Below are positions 45,054-54,888 of a stretch of 64,000 bases of DNA, piece after piece. The position numbers and the translations under genes are program-made. How positions within the stretch are numbered: the stretch's first letter is position 1; the number at the start of each line of letters is the position of its first letter. Source of the stretch: an uncultured Porphyromonadaceae bacterium (GTDB lineage: Bacteria > Bacteroidota > Bacteroidia > Bacteroidales > Muribaculaceae); NCBI GenBank assembly GCA_947175425.1, contig CAMWMR010000014.1, positions 1-64,000 on the forward strand, read 5' to 3'. Under the pieces are notes generated by a model. The model was not told the origin of the DNA, made no database searches, and saw only the letters and a program-made list of their open reading frames with translations.

Positions 45054-46634
45054 ATGGCAAATCTTAACGACGAAATCAGCAGGCGACGTACTTTCGCCAT
45101 CATCTCTCACCCCGATGCCGGTAAAACAACCCTTACCGAGAAACTGCTCCTTTTTGGCGGTGCAATTCACATTGCAGGTGCCGTAAAGTCCAACAAAATC
45201 AAGAAAACAGCTACATCCGACTGGATGGAAATCGAGAAACAGCGCGGTATATCCGTGGCTACTTCCGTAATGGGATTCAATTACGGTGACTATAAAATCA
45301 ATATTCTCGACACTCCGGGCCACCAGGATTTTGCAGAGGACACTTACCGCACGCTTACGGCTGTCGACAGCGTTATTATTGTAGTCGACGTGGCAAAAGG
45401 TGTGGAATCTCAGACTCGCAAACTTATGGAAGTGTGCCGAATGCGCAATACTCCCGTAATTATTTTTGTGAACAAGCTCGACCGCGAAGGCCGCGACCCC
45501 TTCGAAATCCTCGATGAACTCGAAGCCGAACTCAAAATAGCAGTGCGTCCTCTTTCTTGGCCTATAAATATAGGTGCAAAATTCAAAGGGGTATACAATA
45601 TATACGAACACAGCCTCGACCTTTTCACGCCGGATAAACAAAAAGCTACCGAACGTGTGGAAATCGACAATCTCGACGACCCGCGTATTGACGAAGCTGT
45701 AGGCGAAACCGATGCCGCCCGTTTGCGCGAAGACCTCGACCTCATAGAAGGTGTTTATCCCGAGTTCAACGTGGACGAATACCTCAAGGGAAAACTTGCA
45801 CCCGTTTTCTTCGGTTCGGCACTGAATACTTTCGGTGTAAAGGAACTCCTCGACTGTTTTGTGAAAATAGCTCCCGCACCGGGAAAAATCGATGCTCTCG
45901 AACGCACTGTAAGCCCGGAAGAAGAAGCTTTCAGCGGTTTCGTATTCAAGATTCACGCCAACATGGATCCCAACCACCGCAGCTGTATAGCCTTTGTGAA
46001 AGTATGCTCCGGCCGCTTCGAACGCAACGCGCCCTACAAGCACATGCGCACAGGCAAGACTCTTCGTTTTGCAGCACCCACGGCATTCATGGCTCAGAAA
46101 AAGAATATTGTGGACGAAGCATTCCCGGGCGATATCGTGGGTATACCCGATACAGGAAACTTTAAAATCGGCGATACTCTCACACAAGGCGAAGAACTGC
46201 ACTACAAAGGTCTGCCGAGCTTCTCGCCCGAAATGTTCATGTACATCGAGAATACCGACCCCATGCGAGCCAAACAGCTCGACAAAGGTATTCAGCAACT
46301 AATGGACGAAGGTGTGGCTCAGTTGTTTACCCACACATTCAACGGCCGCCGAATTGTCGGAACCGTCGGACAGCTCCAGTTCGAGGTAATTCAATACCGT
46401 CTGTTGCACGAATATGGTGCCCAGTGCCGTTGGGAGCCGATGAGCATGTATAAAGCATGCTGGATTGAGAGCGATGAACCCGAGGCGCTCGAAGCTTTCA
46501 AAAAGCGCAAACACCAGTTCATGGCAATTGACCGCGAGGGACGCGATGTGTTCATGGCCGACTCCTCCTTTGTCCTTGCAATGGCTCAAAACGATTTCCC
46601 CAAAATAAGATTCCATTTTTCAAGCGAATTTTAG
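45054..46634 (+). CDS. Peptide chain release factor 3 (PrfC)
   Basis: The 526-residue translational GTPase opens with FAIISHPDAGKTTLTEKLLL (G1) and continues with RGISVATSVM (G2), DTPGHQDF (G3) and NKLDREGRD (G4). Its domains II and III and its length match RF3, which removes RF1/RF2 from ribosomes after termination. The RF3-specific insert KIKKTATSDWMEIEKQRGIS is present, separating it from EF-G. Confidence 0.98.
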   Translation: MANLNDEISRRRTFAIISHPDAGKTTLTEKLLLFGGAIHIAGAVKSNKIKKTATSDWMEIEKQRGISVATSVMGFNYGDYKINILDTPGHQDFAEDTYRTLTAVDSVIIVVDVAKGVESQTRKLMEVCRMRNTPVIIFVNKLDREGRDPFEILDELEAELKIAVRPLSWPINIGAKFKGVYNIYEHSLDLFTPDKQKATERVEIDNLDDPRIDEAVGETDAARLREDLDLIEGVYPEFNVDEYLKGKLAPVFFGSALNTFGVKELLDCFVKIAPAPGKIDALERTVSPEEEAFSGFVFKIHANMDPNHRSCIAFVKVCSGRFERNAPYKHMRTGKTLRFAAPTAFMAQKKNIVDEAFPGDIVGIPDTGNFKIGDTLTQGEELHYKGLPSFSPEMFMYIENTDPMRAKQLDKGIQQLMDEGVAQLFTHTFNGRRIVGTVGQLQFEVIQYRLLHEYGAQCRWEPMSMYKACWIESDEPEALEAFKKRKHQFMAIDREGRDVFMADSSFVLAMAQNDFPKIRFHFSSEF

Positions 46635-46638
46635 TGTT

Positions 46639-47688
46639 ATGAAAATCTCTCCTTTCTCGCCGCTTGAATTGGGTGGTGCTACGGCAAAGAACCGTATAGC
46701 ACGAAGTGCTACAAACGATCATCTCGGGAATACGGACGGAACCGTCAGCGATGCCCAGATTGAAATGTACTCCGAGCTCGGACGTAATAATGTGGGCATT
46801 GTAATTACAGGCCACATGAGCGTTGTACCCGATTTGGCTTTGCGTGCCGATATCGTGCAGCCGTCCATTGCCGACGACAGTTTTATTCCCGGCCTTTCCC
46901 GCATCCCGGCCGAACTGCACAGGTACGGGGCTTTGGCTGTAGCGCAAATTTCGCATGCAGGACCTAAAGGTATGGTGAAAGTTGATTATAACTCGCTGAC
47001 TGTAGCGGAAATCGACCTTATCGTACAATGGTTTGTGGATGCTGCAGTGCGTGCCGCAAAAGCCGGTTTCGATGCCGTTGAGCTGCATGCCGCTCATTGG
47101 TATATGTTTGCCGTAGCTCTCAATTCCGATCTTAACAAGCGTAGCGATTGTTACGGCGGAGATAACGAGCGCCGCATCGCTCCGCTTCTACGCATGATAA
47201 AGGAAATTAAGCGTGTTACTGAAAACAGACTTGCCGTTTTCGTCAAGCTCAATGCTCACAATACATTGGCAGGTATTGATGATTACGATATGCTTGTAAG
47301 CTATGCAAGTGCTTTACATGAAGCAGGTGCCGATTTACTGGATATCAGCGGAATGAGTTTTGCCAAACAGGCTCGCGATGCTGAATGCTATTTTATTGAT
47401 GCCGCTGCAGCAGTCCGAAACGCTTTGCCTGATGCAAAAATTGCATTGGTGGGAGGCATATTCTCAAGGGCTACCATAGAAAAGGCCTTGCAGGTTGCCG
47501 ATGTGGCCGCCATGGGACGCACATTGCTCACTCAGCCCGATTTTGTTACACGTCTTCAGGCAGGCGAACTGGAAAAGTCGCGTTGTATCCGTTGCAACAA
47601 GTGCTTCGAAGTGTTCCGCACAAAATTCGAGCGTTGCATTTTCGGCCCCGTCAACAATAAACTTAAGGAAACTTTTGAGGATAAATAG
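46639..47688 (+). CDS. Old-yellow-enzyme type NADH:flavin oxidoreductase
   Basis: The 349-residue TIM-barrel flavoprotein shows FMN-site residues in the opening KNRIARSATND, the VAQISHAG stretch and the conserved ELHAAHWYMF followed by LNKRSDCYGGDNERR. A C-terminal Cys set, CIRCNKC and a later Cys, recalls the iron-sulfur ligands of 2,4-dienoyl-CoA reductases, though the second domain of those enzymes is missing. The region after HAG is short compared with most family members. The substrate is unknown; reduction of enoyl compounds is likely. It lies 4 bases after prfC. Confidence 0.85.
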   Translation: MKISPFSPLELGGATAKNRIARSATNDHLGNTDGTVSDAQIEMYSELGRNNVGIVITGHMSVVPDLALRADIVQPSIADDSFIPGLSRIPAELHRYGALAVAQISHAGPKGMVKVDYNSLTVAEIDLIVQWFVDAAVRAAKAGFDAVELHAAHWYMFAVALNSDLNKRSDCYGGDNERRIAPLLRMIKEIKRVTENRLAVFVKLNAHNTLAGIDDYDMLVSYASALHEAGADLLDISGMSFAKQARDAECYFIDAAAAVRNALPDAKIALVGGIFSRATIEKALQVADVAAMGRTLLTQPDFVTRLQAGELEKSRCIRCNKCFEVFRTKFERCIFGPVNNKLKETFEDK

Positions 47689-47691
47689 AAT

Positions 47692-47979
47692 ATGTTTATA
47701 GCAGTTCTCTCTTACACAAAACCGCTGGAGTGTGTCGACAAATATCTTGCCGAACACAGAGCTTTCCTTGCCGAAGAATATGCAAAAGGAACTTTGTTAA
47801 TGTCGGGACCCCGCAAAAATCGTGTGGGTGGAGTTATTATGATTAAAACCGATACTCTTGAGGAGGCCGAGGCGATTCTTTCCCGCGATCCGTTCCGCAT
47901 TCATTTTATTGCCGACTACAATATTATAGAATTTACTCCAACACTCTTTTGCTCCGACGCACTCAGCGAGCTGCTGTAA
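47692..47979 (+). CDS. YciI-like protein
   Basis: The 95-residue protein has the YciI ferredoxin-like fold with the conserved His and Asp region in HRAFLAEEYAKGTLLMSGP and DPFRIHFIADYNIIEFTP. The activity of these small dimers is mostly unknown. It sits 3 bases after the oxidoreductase, so it is the last gene of that operon, and its end overlaps a convergent gene by 17 bases. Confidence 0.88.
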   Translation: MFIAVLSYTKPLECVDKYLAEHRAFLAEEYAKGTLLMSGPRKNRVGGVIMIKTDTLEEAEAILSRDPFRIHFIADYNIIEFTPTLFCSDALSELL

Positions 47980-49492
47980 CAAGATTCCTGTTGTCGTATT
48001 TGCGGAATACACCATAAAATTCGGGGACATACAGAGTGTGACGTTTTCCCTCGGAATCGTAGAAGTCGTTTCGGGTGAAGCGTCGGTAACAAGCCGGTTT
48101 GCCGTCGCCGTAATCGGTCAGCAGCCATTCAATCGACGGATTATCTTCGGTAGCTTCGCCGATTATATATTTATCGAACAGACGCAGTTCGTTGCGGCTG
48201 CCGGGAATGAACGGCGCCAGCGAATCGTTGTAATTTTTCAAAGCCGGCGGAATATAGGACGGCGGACAAGCATCGGGACTGTAAAATTTATGCGCGCTCC
48301 GTTCAAATCCATGCGTTGCCAAATTTGCTATAAGCGGCTTTTGAAGTGCGATGAGCGGCATATCCTCACGCAAAGGAAATTCCATGTAGATTGTGGTGCA
48401 TGGCGTTGCCATGTATGCGTCAACGGCTTCTTTGTAAACTTTTCGTTCAAGGCTGCATAAGTTGTTGACAACCGCAAGATGTACAAATGTGAAGGCAATA
48501 CACAGAGCCGCAAGAATATTTGCGGTATTTTTAAGCTGTGGTTTCTTTTCCGTAATTTTGCCTGTGATGTAACATATTCCAATCCAGCCGCCTGTGCACG
48601 ACCACCATCCGAGCCTCGGTCCGAATGGAAGTGCAATCATTACAACCGCGGAAACAACTGACGCAACGGAAAGAAAAACAAGCAGAGGAGCAGGTAAACG
48701 GCGTCTGCGCATTGCAACGCCCAAGCTTGCTGCGGCGAGCAGAAATGCCGGCAGCGCATAGGGCAAAATAAGGTGAATACGTTCGGCGAACACTCCCGTT
48801 CCGTTGCGGTATAACCGTCCGCCGGGCGACATGTACAGCCATACAAGACCGACGAAAAGCAATGCGGCGCAAACGAGCGAACGTCGTGTACGGAACTGCG
48901 GGAACAAAAGAACAAGCGTTGTAAGTCCCACAAGTACAGGCAATGCCAATGCTTCCTGATAAACTCCGGTGATAAATGCTAAAATATAAACGGCTGTATT
49001 GCTGCCTTTGTTATATAAAAGGCAGTAGCTTAGTGCAAGAGTAGGAACCAGGCCCCACAAATACGCAACCTGAAGTATAAAAACGTACATTTGGTCGGCC
49101 CAAGGAGTGAAGCATATGAACAGCATGCCCCATAATCCTGCCATTGTCCATGAATTACGGCAGTCGGCTATTTTAAGTCCGTACCAAAGAACGCAAATAA
49201 GAGATGCCACCGACAGCAGAGTCTGCACAATATTGGGCAAAAATATTGCAAAAACAGTCAGAAAGCTTGCGAGACGGCTGTTGTCGTACATATGCCTCCA
49301 CACACATTCGTCCCACAGCAAAGAGAGTTCTACCGGCTTGCCCTCCACAAAATATTCGCGGAAACGATAGCGGTAAAACAAGTCGTCGTTGAGCCACGGG
49401 TAATCGAAAAGCCCTATTCCGGTTACTATGGCTAATATGGTTATAATGAGTAGCGAAAAAAGTGCAGGATAACGTCTGATAATGGCCGGCAT
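47963..49492 (-). CDS. Multi-pass membrane protein, DUF6056-like
   Basis: The 509-residue protein has about ten transmembrane helices and a long soluble C-terminal part (about 385-509). Between the first two helices, the stretch DYPWLNDDLFYRYRFREY resembles the acidic loop found in DUF6056 and related integral-membrane glycosyltransferase-like proteins. Function is unknown; a role in polymer or glycolipid modification is only suggested by that resemblance. Its 3' end overlaps yciI on the opposite strand. Confidence 0.8.
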   Translation of the reverse strand: MPAIIRRYPALFSLLIITILAIVTGIGLFDYPWLNDDLFYRYRFREYFVEGKPVELSLLWDECVWRHMYDNSRLASFLTVFAIFLPNIVQTLLSVASLICVLWYGLKIADCRNSWTMAGLWGMLFICFTPWADQMYVFILQVAYLWGLVPTLALSYCLLYNKGSNTAVYILAFITGVYQEALALPVLVGLTTLVLLFPQFRTRRSLVCAALLFVGLVWLYMSPGGRLYRNGTGVFAERIHLILPYALPAFLLAAASLGVAMRRRRLPAPLLVFLSVASVVSAVVMIALPFGPRLGWWSCTGGWIGICYITGKITEKKPQLKNTANILAALCIAFTFVHLAVVNNLCSLERKVYKEAVDAYMATPCTTIYMEFPLREDMPLIALQKPLIANLATHGFERSAHKFYSPDACPPSYIPPALKNYNDSLAPFIPGSRNELRLFDKYIIGEATEDNPSIEWLLTDYGDGKPACYRRFTRNDFYDSEGKRHTLYVPEFYGVFRKYDNRNLVTAAR

Positions 49493-49502
49493 AATAAAAT
49501 GG

Positions 49503-49535
49503 AGCGGAGCCGTACCTCAACGGGCAGGCTCCGCT
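49503..49535 (-). terminator. Terminator after the alpha-amylase gene
   Basis: A 9-bp perfect stem (49503-49511 with 49527-49535) lies just past the amylase stop. It is followed on the minus strand by a T-rich stretch, CCATTTTATT. Confidence 0.7.
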
Positions 49536-49541
49536 ACGGGT

Positions 49542-50978
49542 TTATTCTATGGGTTTTACACTTAAAGTATATGTTCCAAGCGGAGCCAGTTTGCCGCTTA
49601 CAGTTCCGTTCTTAACGGTGAATACCTCGCCGGAAACCGGAGCGGTATATTTTCCGTCGGGAAGTGTTACAGGCATTTTCACCTTTTGGTCCTTTTGCGA
49701 GAAGTTAACCAGTACGGCGGCTTCGTTGCCACGGCATACTTCGCCAACCGAGCCGTTATCGCTATAGTAAATTGTTTCGGGCTGTCCGGCAACGGCGTGG
49801 CGCAGTTTGTTGGACAGCACTACATAGGGATTGAAGAATTCATCGTTGCCGCGATGTCCTATGCGGTTGGTGCCCCAGTAATTCTCGCGTGTGCTTCCTT
49901 CGGGACGACTGAAGAACAGAGGACGGCCGTTTGCTCGTGCACTGAGGAAAACCCATGCTGCGCGGATTTGCTCGTCGCTGAGTCCTGCCGATTCGTGAGC
50001 GTTGCAGTATGTATCGTGGCTTTCAACCCATGTTACAAGGCGCGAAGGGTCGACGGGATGATACCAGTTTTCCAGGCCTGCCTCTTTGGCATTGCCGCTC
50101 TCGAGAGCTTTACGCAGGAAGTGGCCGTAGGAGCTTGCGGTCATGTCCATATACTCGGCATATTCTGTTTCCTTGGTATTCTTGTCCTGAAGCACTTCGC
50201 CGTAGATATAAAGGCTGTCGGGCATTAGAAGGCTCAGGCCTTTGACACCCTCGCGGCCGGTGGCAATATCCCAGAAGTTGTTACGTTCGGCTTTGGGATC
50301 GAGCGGGTCGGAAGGCAGACCGATGTGTTTGGCGGTATCGTAGCGGAAGCCTCGTGCGCCAAGGTTGATGAGGTCGTTGACGTACTGCAGATAATAGTAC
50401 TGGAAATCGGGATTTTCGGTGTTCACGTCGGGCAGACCTCCCATTTGGCCGGTGGTACATTCCATGCGGTCGTTATAGTTTCTGATAGGTTTGAAACCGT
50501 TTGCGTGGAACAGATTTTCGTGTCCTCCCACGGCGTTGTCAAGTCCGGGAAGTACGGCGGTGTGGTCAATAGCGGTATGGTTGGGAAGAACATCCACAAG
50601 CACGCGCACGCCGTATTTGTATGCGCTGTCGCACATAGCTTTGAAATCTTCGCGGCTTCCGAGCATGTAGTTGCCTATAGTCCAGTCGGTAGGTTGATAG
50701 TAATAGTACCATTTGCCTTGAATGCTGTCGCCGGGTTTGCTGAAAAGAGCAGGGCCTCCGCCATCGCCTACAAAGCAAGCTTGTACCGGCGAGGTCTGCA
50801 CCATGTCAAAGCCTGCCTCGGCAATTTTTTTCATGTTGTTGGCAATAGTGTCCAAATGCCAGGACCACGCATGCAAAATTACTTCGTCCTGAGTTGCCTG
50901 TGCCGGTTTGTTGGCCGAAGCCTGCAGTGTCAGCACTGCTACAGCGGCGCCTATTCCGGCAATTTTAAGTTTGTTCAT
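49542..50978 (-). CDS. Secreted GH13 alpha-amylase
   Basis: The 478-residue enzyme has a Sec signal (about 1-22) and a (beta/alpha)8 barrel with the four GH13 regions: DVLPNHT (about 129-135), GFRYDTAKH with nucleophile Asp214, YGEVLQ with acid/base Glu261, and ESHDTY with Asp322. A C-terminal beta domain (about 390-478) follows. This pattern suits periplasmic alpha-amylases that cut alpha-1,4-glucans. It is not part of a Sus locus here; it follows the acyl-ACP thioesterase gene by 28 bases. The product would be maltose or short maltodextrins. Confidence 0.94.
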   Translation of the reverse strand: MNKLKIAGIGAAVAVLTLQASANKPAQATQDEVILHAWSWHLDTIANNMKKIAEAGFDMVQTSPVQACFVGDGGGPALFSKPGDSIQGKWYYYYQPTDWTIGNYMLGSREDFKAMCDSAYKYGVRVLVDVLPNHTAIDHTAVLPGLDNAVGGHENLFHANGFKPIRNYNDRMECTTGQMGGLPDVNTENPDFQYYYLQYVNDLINLGARGFRYDTAKHIGLPSDPLDPKAERNNFWDIATGREGVKGLSLLMPDSLYIYGEVLQDKNTKETEYAEYMDMTASSYGHFLRKALESGNAKEAGLENWYHPVDPSRLVTWVESHDTYCNAHESAGLSDEQIRAAWVFLSARANGRPLFFSRPEGSTRENYWGTNRIGHRGNDEFFNPYVVLSNKLRHAVAGQPETIYYSDNGSVGEVCRGNEAAVLVNFSQKDQKVKMPVTLPDGKYTAPVSGEVFTVKNGTVSGKLAPLGTYTLSVKPIE

Positions 50979-51006
50979 GTCTCTTGGTTTAAGATGTAGT
51001 TATGAG

Positions 51007-51756
51007 TCAGTTAATTTCTGTCCATGTAAATCCTGCACTTATGGCACGGGTATTGTCGGCACCGATTATTTCACAATATTGGCGTCCGCTGTCGTCGCGC
51101 CGGCTAAGTCTCACGGCAACTGTCTCGTCGTAATGGCATTCGCTGTGGAACAGCAGGTCGAAACGTCCGGCAATGTATTTGTCGAAATGTTTCTGAGGCC
51201 AGGAGTTGAGCAGCAGCTGGATATAGCGCACGGTGTTGACGTGGCGGTTGAAATCCAAGTCGCAGTATTTGAACGTATAGCTTCGCTCCGAGTAGACATC
51301 CGTTATAGGCGCAATTCGTGGGATTTTTGAAATAGGACATTCGCGTGTGCCTATCGGAAAAGCTTCGCGTTCAAAGTCGGTAAGGTCGGCAAAAGTGCGT
51401 GTCTTGAAACTCATGGCCGACCATATGGTGCGTACGTAGCCCAACACTTCGCCGTTATCACCGGTAATCATGCAGTTGCGTTCGCTAAAGCGACGGTTAT
51501 AGCTCTCTATCCATGTCACCAGTGAATAATGTTCGTTAATTTTCGGATACCGCGATATTTCAATGCTCATGCGGCTGAGCACCCATCCCATTCCCTCTCG
51601 GATAAGTGCATCGTAACCAATGCCAAGCGCATTGGCATGTTCCGTTGAAGCTTCAATAACCCTTTCGGCAAGCAATGAAAGCGGCAGCTGCCCCTCGGCA
51701 TTGCTCTCGCCGGCGGTCAGAAAATAATCGTGCCGATACTCGGCTTCTCGTGTCAT
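51007..51756 (-). CDS. Acyl-ACP thioesterase
   Basis: This double hot-dog thioesterase (249 residues from 51756) opens with EAEYRHDYFLTAGESNAEG. It carries the second-domain catalytic stretch CDLDFNRHVNTVRYIQ with Asn and His, and MSIEISRYPKINEHYSLVTW in the first domain. It frees fatty acids from acyl carrier protein. ATGs at 51774 and 51783 are also in frame. I prefer 51756 because the promoter -7 box at 51781-51788 would place the transcript start near 51775, leaving no room for the earlier codons. The alpha-amylase gene follows at 28 bases. Confidence 0.88.
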   Translation of the reverse strand: MTREAEYRHDYFLTAGESNAEGQLPLSLLAERVIEASTEHANALGIGYDALIREGMGWVLSRMSIEISRYPKINEHYSLVTWIESYNRRFSERNCMITGDNGEVLGYVRTIWSAMSFKTRTFADLTDFEREAFPIGTRECPISKIPRIAPITDVYSERSYTFKYCDLDFNRHVNTVRYIQLLLNSWPQKHFDKYIAGRFDLLFHSECHYDETVAVRLSRRDDSGRQYCEIIGADNTRAISAGFTWTEIN

Positions 51757-51780
51757 AGTGTGAGGAATTTCCATGCTTTG

Positions 51781-51811
51781 CAAAATTAACGCAAAAATTG
51801 CATTTTAACAA
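51781..51811 (-). promoter_or_regulatory. Consensus promoter of the thioesterase-amylase operon
   Basis: On the minus strand TTG (51811-51809) and TAATTTTG (51788-51781) are exactly 20 bases apart. The expected transcript start decides the start codon of the thioesterase. Confidence 0.8.
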
Positions 51812-51869
51812 TAGTCCGCAACCTTAATTAACAAGTAATAATATATTTACAAGGTCCGGAGACAGATTC

Positions 51870-52694
51870 TTAAGGTAAATATTCTTCGGTCAGCTGTCGG
51901 TAGCGTGGCGTGCTTTCAAAGTCGTCGAGCCATGTGTTAAGTGATTTGAGCAGGGTAGTGTCGTTTTTTGCCACAGCCCAGCACTGGAACTGATTGAAAG
52001 ATATTGGTGTAGAAATATCCAGTGCCGGATATTGTTCTACAAGCTTTTTTCCGACGGCCTCGCTTATAACGGCATGGCGTATCTCGCCCAAAGCTGTGGC
52101 AATGCCAAGTTGTTCCTGGGAATAGCCTTCGGGGGATATTACATAAATGGTATCGCCCAGCTCATGAGCCATGTTTCGCAGACGTGTCTGTACCGATGAG
52201 CCGTTAACAACCCATATGCTGTCGCCAATAAGCTGTTCCTGCGATTCTACGGTCGGAAGCGAATCGTTTTCGCCGCGCCGTTGCACAAGTACCTGCCTGT
52301 CGAGATAAACCGGCTCGGTTACTCCGAAATATTCTTTAAGAACATTTGTGCTTGGAAATGAGGCCACAACAATATCATAAAGACCTTTGTCGAGGCCGCT
52401 GAAAGCCGGCTCAAGTTCCGAAACGGGATGAAAAACAACTGCTTTGTCATGGTCGGTGGCATATTGGCGAAGTATCGAATAATCGAAGCCCTCGGCAGTA
52501 TCGTTGTGTAGAGAGTAGGTGAGACGCGACATTTCTATCGCTACCGACAGGGTATCTTTTCCGGGACGCCTGAAATCGTTGGCCAATGTAGATGCACTTT
52601 CCGAACATCGGCGGAATATTCCTACTCCCGTCAGCAATAGAATTATAATGATTACGAGCACCGGTACGCGCCCGTGAAGATTCAGCTTATTCAT
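51870..52694 (-). CDS. Periplasmic solute-binding protein (SBP family 3 type)
   Basis: The 274-residue protein has an N-terminal membrane segment (about 10-28) and then a two-lobed binding-protein fold: SVAIEMSRL at the start, DIVVASFPSTN, and a hinge in SIWVVNGSSVQTRL. It resembles the N-terminal half of MltF, which also carries a lytic transglycosylase, but no such domain follows here. It lacks adjacent transporter genes, so it may sense a ligand rather than feed a transporter. Membrane-anchored and of unknown ligand. Confidence 0.8.
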   Translation of the reverse strand: MNKLNLHGRVPVLVIIIILLLTGVGIFRRCSESASTLANDFRRPGKDTLSVAIEMSRLTYSLHNDTAEGFDYSILRQYATDHDKAVVFHPVSELEPAFSGLDKGLYDIVVASFPSTNVLKEYFGVTEPVYLDRQVLVQRRGENDSLPTVESQEQLIGDSIWVVNGSSVQTRLRNMAHELGDTIYVISPEGYSQEQLGIATALGEIRHAVISEAVGKKLVEQYPALDISTPISFNQFQCWAVAKNDTTLLKSLNTWLDDFESTPRYRQLTEEYLP

Positions 52695-52765
52695 AATAAT
52701 ATTTAAATTCTCATAGTATTACAACACCTTTTCGGACTTTAAGTTTTTAATGCGATTAAATGTAG

Positions 52766-52773
52766 TAACTTTG
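52766..52773 (+). promoter_or_regulatory. -7 box of uvrB
   Basis: TAACTTTG lies 21 bases before the uvrB ATG at 52795. No exact TTG partner is seen at the -33 position. Confidence 0.5.
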
Positions 52774-52794
52774 TAAGTTAAAACTCGTATATCA

Positions 52795-54888
52795 ATGGAT
52801 TTCCGGCTAAATTCTTCATACAGTCCTACTGGTGACCAGCCCGAAGCAATACGTCAGCTCGTGAAAGGCGTGGAAGCCGAGCGCGACAGTCAGACTCTCC
52901 TCGGCGTAACAGGCTCCGGCAAAACTTTCACGATGGCTAACGTCATTGCGCAGGTTCAGCGTCCAACTCTCATTCTTAGCCATAACAAGACTCTCGCCGC
53001 GCAATTGTACAGCGAATTCAAGCAGTTTTTCCCCGATAATGCGGTGGAATACTTTGTTTCGTACTACGACTATTATCAGCCCGAGGCCTACATCCCCTCT
53101 GTCGACAAGTACATAGAGAAAGACCTCATGGTAAACGACGAGATTGAACGCCTGCGTCTTGCAACCGTGTCGGCACTCCTGTCGGGGCGGCGCGATGTGG
53201 TGGTGGTTTCATCTGTTTCGTGTCTGTACGGTATGGGAAATCCCGAGGACTTCAACGCCAATGTGGTGACTGTTAAAACGGGCGATAACATAGGACGCAA
53301 CGCATTCCTGCGTAAACTGGTTGCCGCGCTCTACAGCCGTAACGAGGTGGAACTTGGCCGGGGTACTTTCCGTGTAAAAGGTGATACGGTGGATGTTCGT
53401 CTGGCATACGAGGACATTGTGGTTCGTGTGGTTTTCTGGGGCGAGGAAGTGGAAAAAATAATAACACTCCGTCCCGACGACAACTCTCACCTCGGCACAC
53501 ACAGCAGTTTCAACATTTACCCGGCAAACCAGTTTGTGACATCTCCGGCACGTCAGGCTTCGGCGATTGCCTCCATTCAGCTCGACCTCGGACGACAGGC
53601 CGATTTCTTCCGCAGCGAACTGAGAGAACTGGAAGCTCAGCGTCTGGAAGAACGCGTAACCTACGACGTGGAAATGATTAAGGAACTTGGCTATTGCCCC
53701 GGAATAGAGAATTATTCCCGTTATTTCGACGGCCGTAACGAAGGTGACCGTCCGTTCTGCCTCCTTGACTATTTCCCGAAGGACTATCTCACAATCATTG
53801 ACGAAAGCCACGTAACAGTACCGCAAATCAGGGCAATGTATGGAGGCGACCGTTCCCGTAAAGAAAATCTCGTACAGTACGGATTCCGGCTACCTGCAGC
53901 CCTCGACAACCGTCCCCTTCGATTCGAAGAGTTCGAGCAGCTGTCGGGACAGACAATTTTCGTAAGCGCAACGCCTGCCGATTACGAACTCGAACGCTGC
54001 GAAGGTGTGGTGGTAGAGCAGGTTATCCGTCCCACAGGTCTGCTCGACCCGAAAATAACAGTCGTTCCCTCGGCAAACCAAATCGACCATTTGCTTGAGG
54101 AAATTCAGGTACGCATCGAACGAAACGAGCGAACCCTGGTAACAACTCTCACAAAGAGAATGGCCGAGGAACTTAACGACTACTTCACCAAACTCAAAAT
54201 TAAAACGGCATATATTCACAGCGATGTGGAGACTCTCGACCGTATTAAAATTCTCGACGGTCTGCGCTCCGGCGAATTTGATGTGCTTATTGGAGTAAAC
54301 CTCCTTCGCGAAGGACTCGACTTGCCCGAAGTTTCGCTTGTTGCCATTCTCGACGCCGACAAGGAAGGTTTTCTGCGTAGTCATCGCTCGCTAACCCAGA
54401 CTGTTGGACGTGCTGCCCGTAATCTCAACGGCGAAGTAATAATGTACGCCGACAAGATTACCGACTCAATGCGCCGTACTATCGACGAAACCGAGCGTCG
54501 CCGTGCAATTCAGCTCGCCTATAACGAAAAGAACGGAATAACACCGCAGGCAATAGTAAAAGCCCGAAACGTTATTGTCGGGCTGGAAAAGGAACAAGTC
54601 GATATGGACGCTACAAGCGTAAGCTCGAAACGAAAGTCGAAAACCGATTCGTCCCGCACCCGTCAGGCTTCCGCTCCCTATGCCGAGGAATTTGCTGCTA
54701 CGGTAAACATTGCCGCCGACCCCGTGGTAGCTTACATGAATGCCGACGAGCTGCAGCGCAACATTAATAAAATGCGAGCCGAAATGCTCAAGGCAGCCAA
54801 AGAAATGGAATTCATTACCGCCGCCAAGCTGCGCGATGAAATAATTCAGCTTGAACAACGATTGGAGAATTTGACAAATGGAAAATAA
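52795..54888 (+). CDS. Excinuclease ABC subunit B (UvrB)
   Basis: The 697-residue protein is a complete UvrB. It has Walker A GVTGSGKTFT (about 38-47), the beta-hairpin region YYDYYQPEAYIP, the DESH box, helicase motif VI TQTVGRAARN and a C-terminal UVR helix pair (about 655-690) that binds UvrC. A Ser/Lys/Arg-rich linker precedes the last domain. It verifies damage in nucleotide excision repair. The next gene overlaps its last 11 bases. Confidence 0.98.
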   Translation: MDFRLNSSYSPTGDQPEAIRQLVKGVEAERDSQTLLGVTGSGKTFTMANVIAQVQRPTLILSHNKTLAAQLYSEFKQFFPDNAVEYFVSYYDYYQPEAYIPSVDKYIEKDLMVNDEIERLRLATVSALLSGRRDVVVVSSVSCLYGMGNPEDFNANVVTVKTGDNIGRNAFLRKLVAALYSRNEVELGRGTFRVKGDTVDVRLAYEDIVVRVVFWGEEVEKIITLRPDDNSHLGTHSSFNIYPANQFVTSPARQASAIASIQLDLGRQADFFRSELRELEAQRLEERVTYDVEMIKELGYCPGIENYSRYFDGRNEGDRPFCLLDYFPKDYLTIIDESHVTVPQIRAMYGGDRSRKENLVQYGFRLPAALDNRPLRFEEFEQLSGQTIFVSATPADYELERCEGVVVEQVIRPTGLLDPKITVVPSANQIDHLLEEIQVRIERNERTLVTTLTKRMAEELNDYFTKLKIKTAYIHSDVETLDRIKILDGLRSGEFDVLIGVNLLREGLDLPEVSLVAILDADKEGFLRSHRSLTQTVGRAARNLNGEVIMYADKITDSMRRTIDETERRRAIQLAYNEKNGITPQAIVKARNVIVGLEKEQVDMDATSVSSKRKSKTDSSRTRQASAPYAEEFAATVNIAADPVVAYMNADELQRNINKMRAEMLKAAKEMEFITAAKLRDEIIQLEQRLENLTNGK

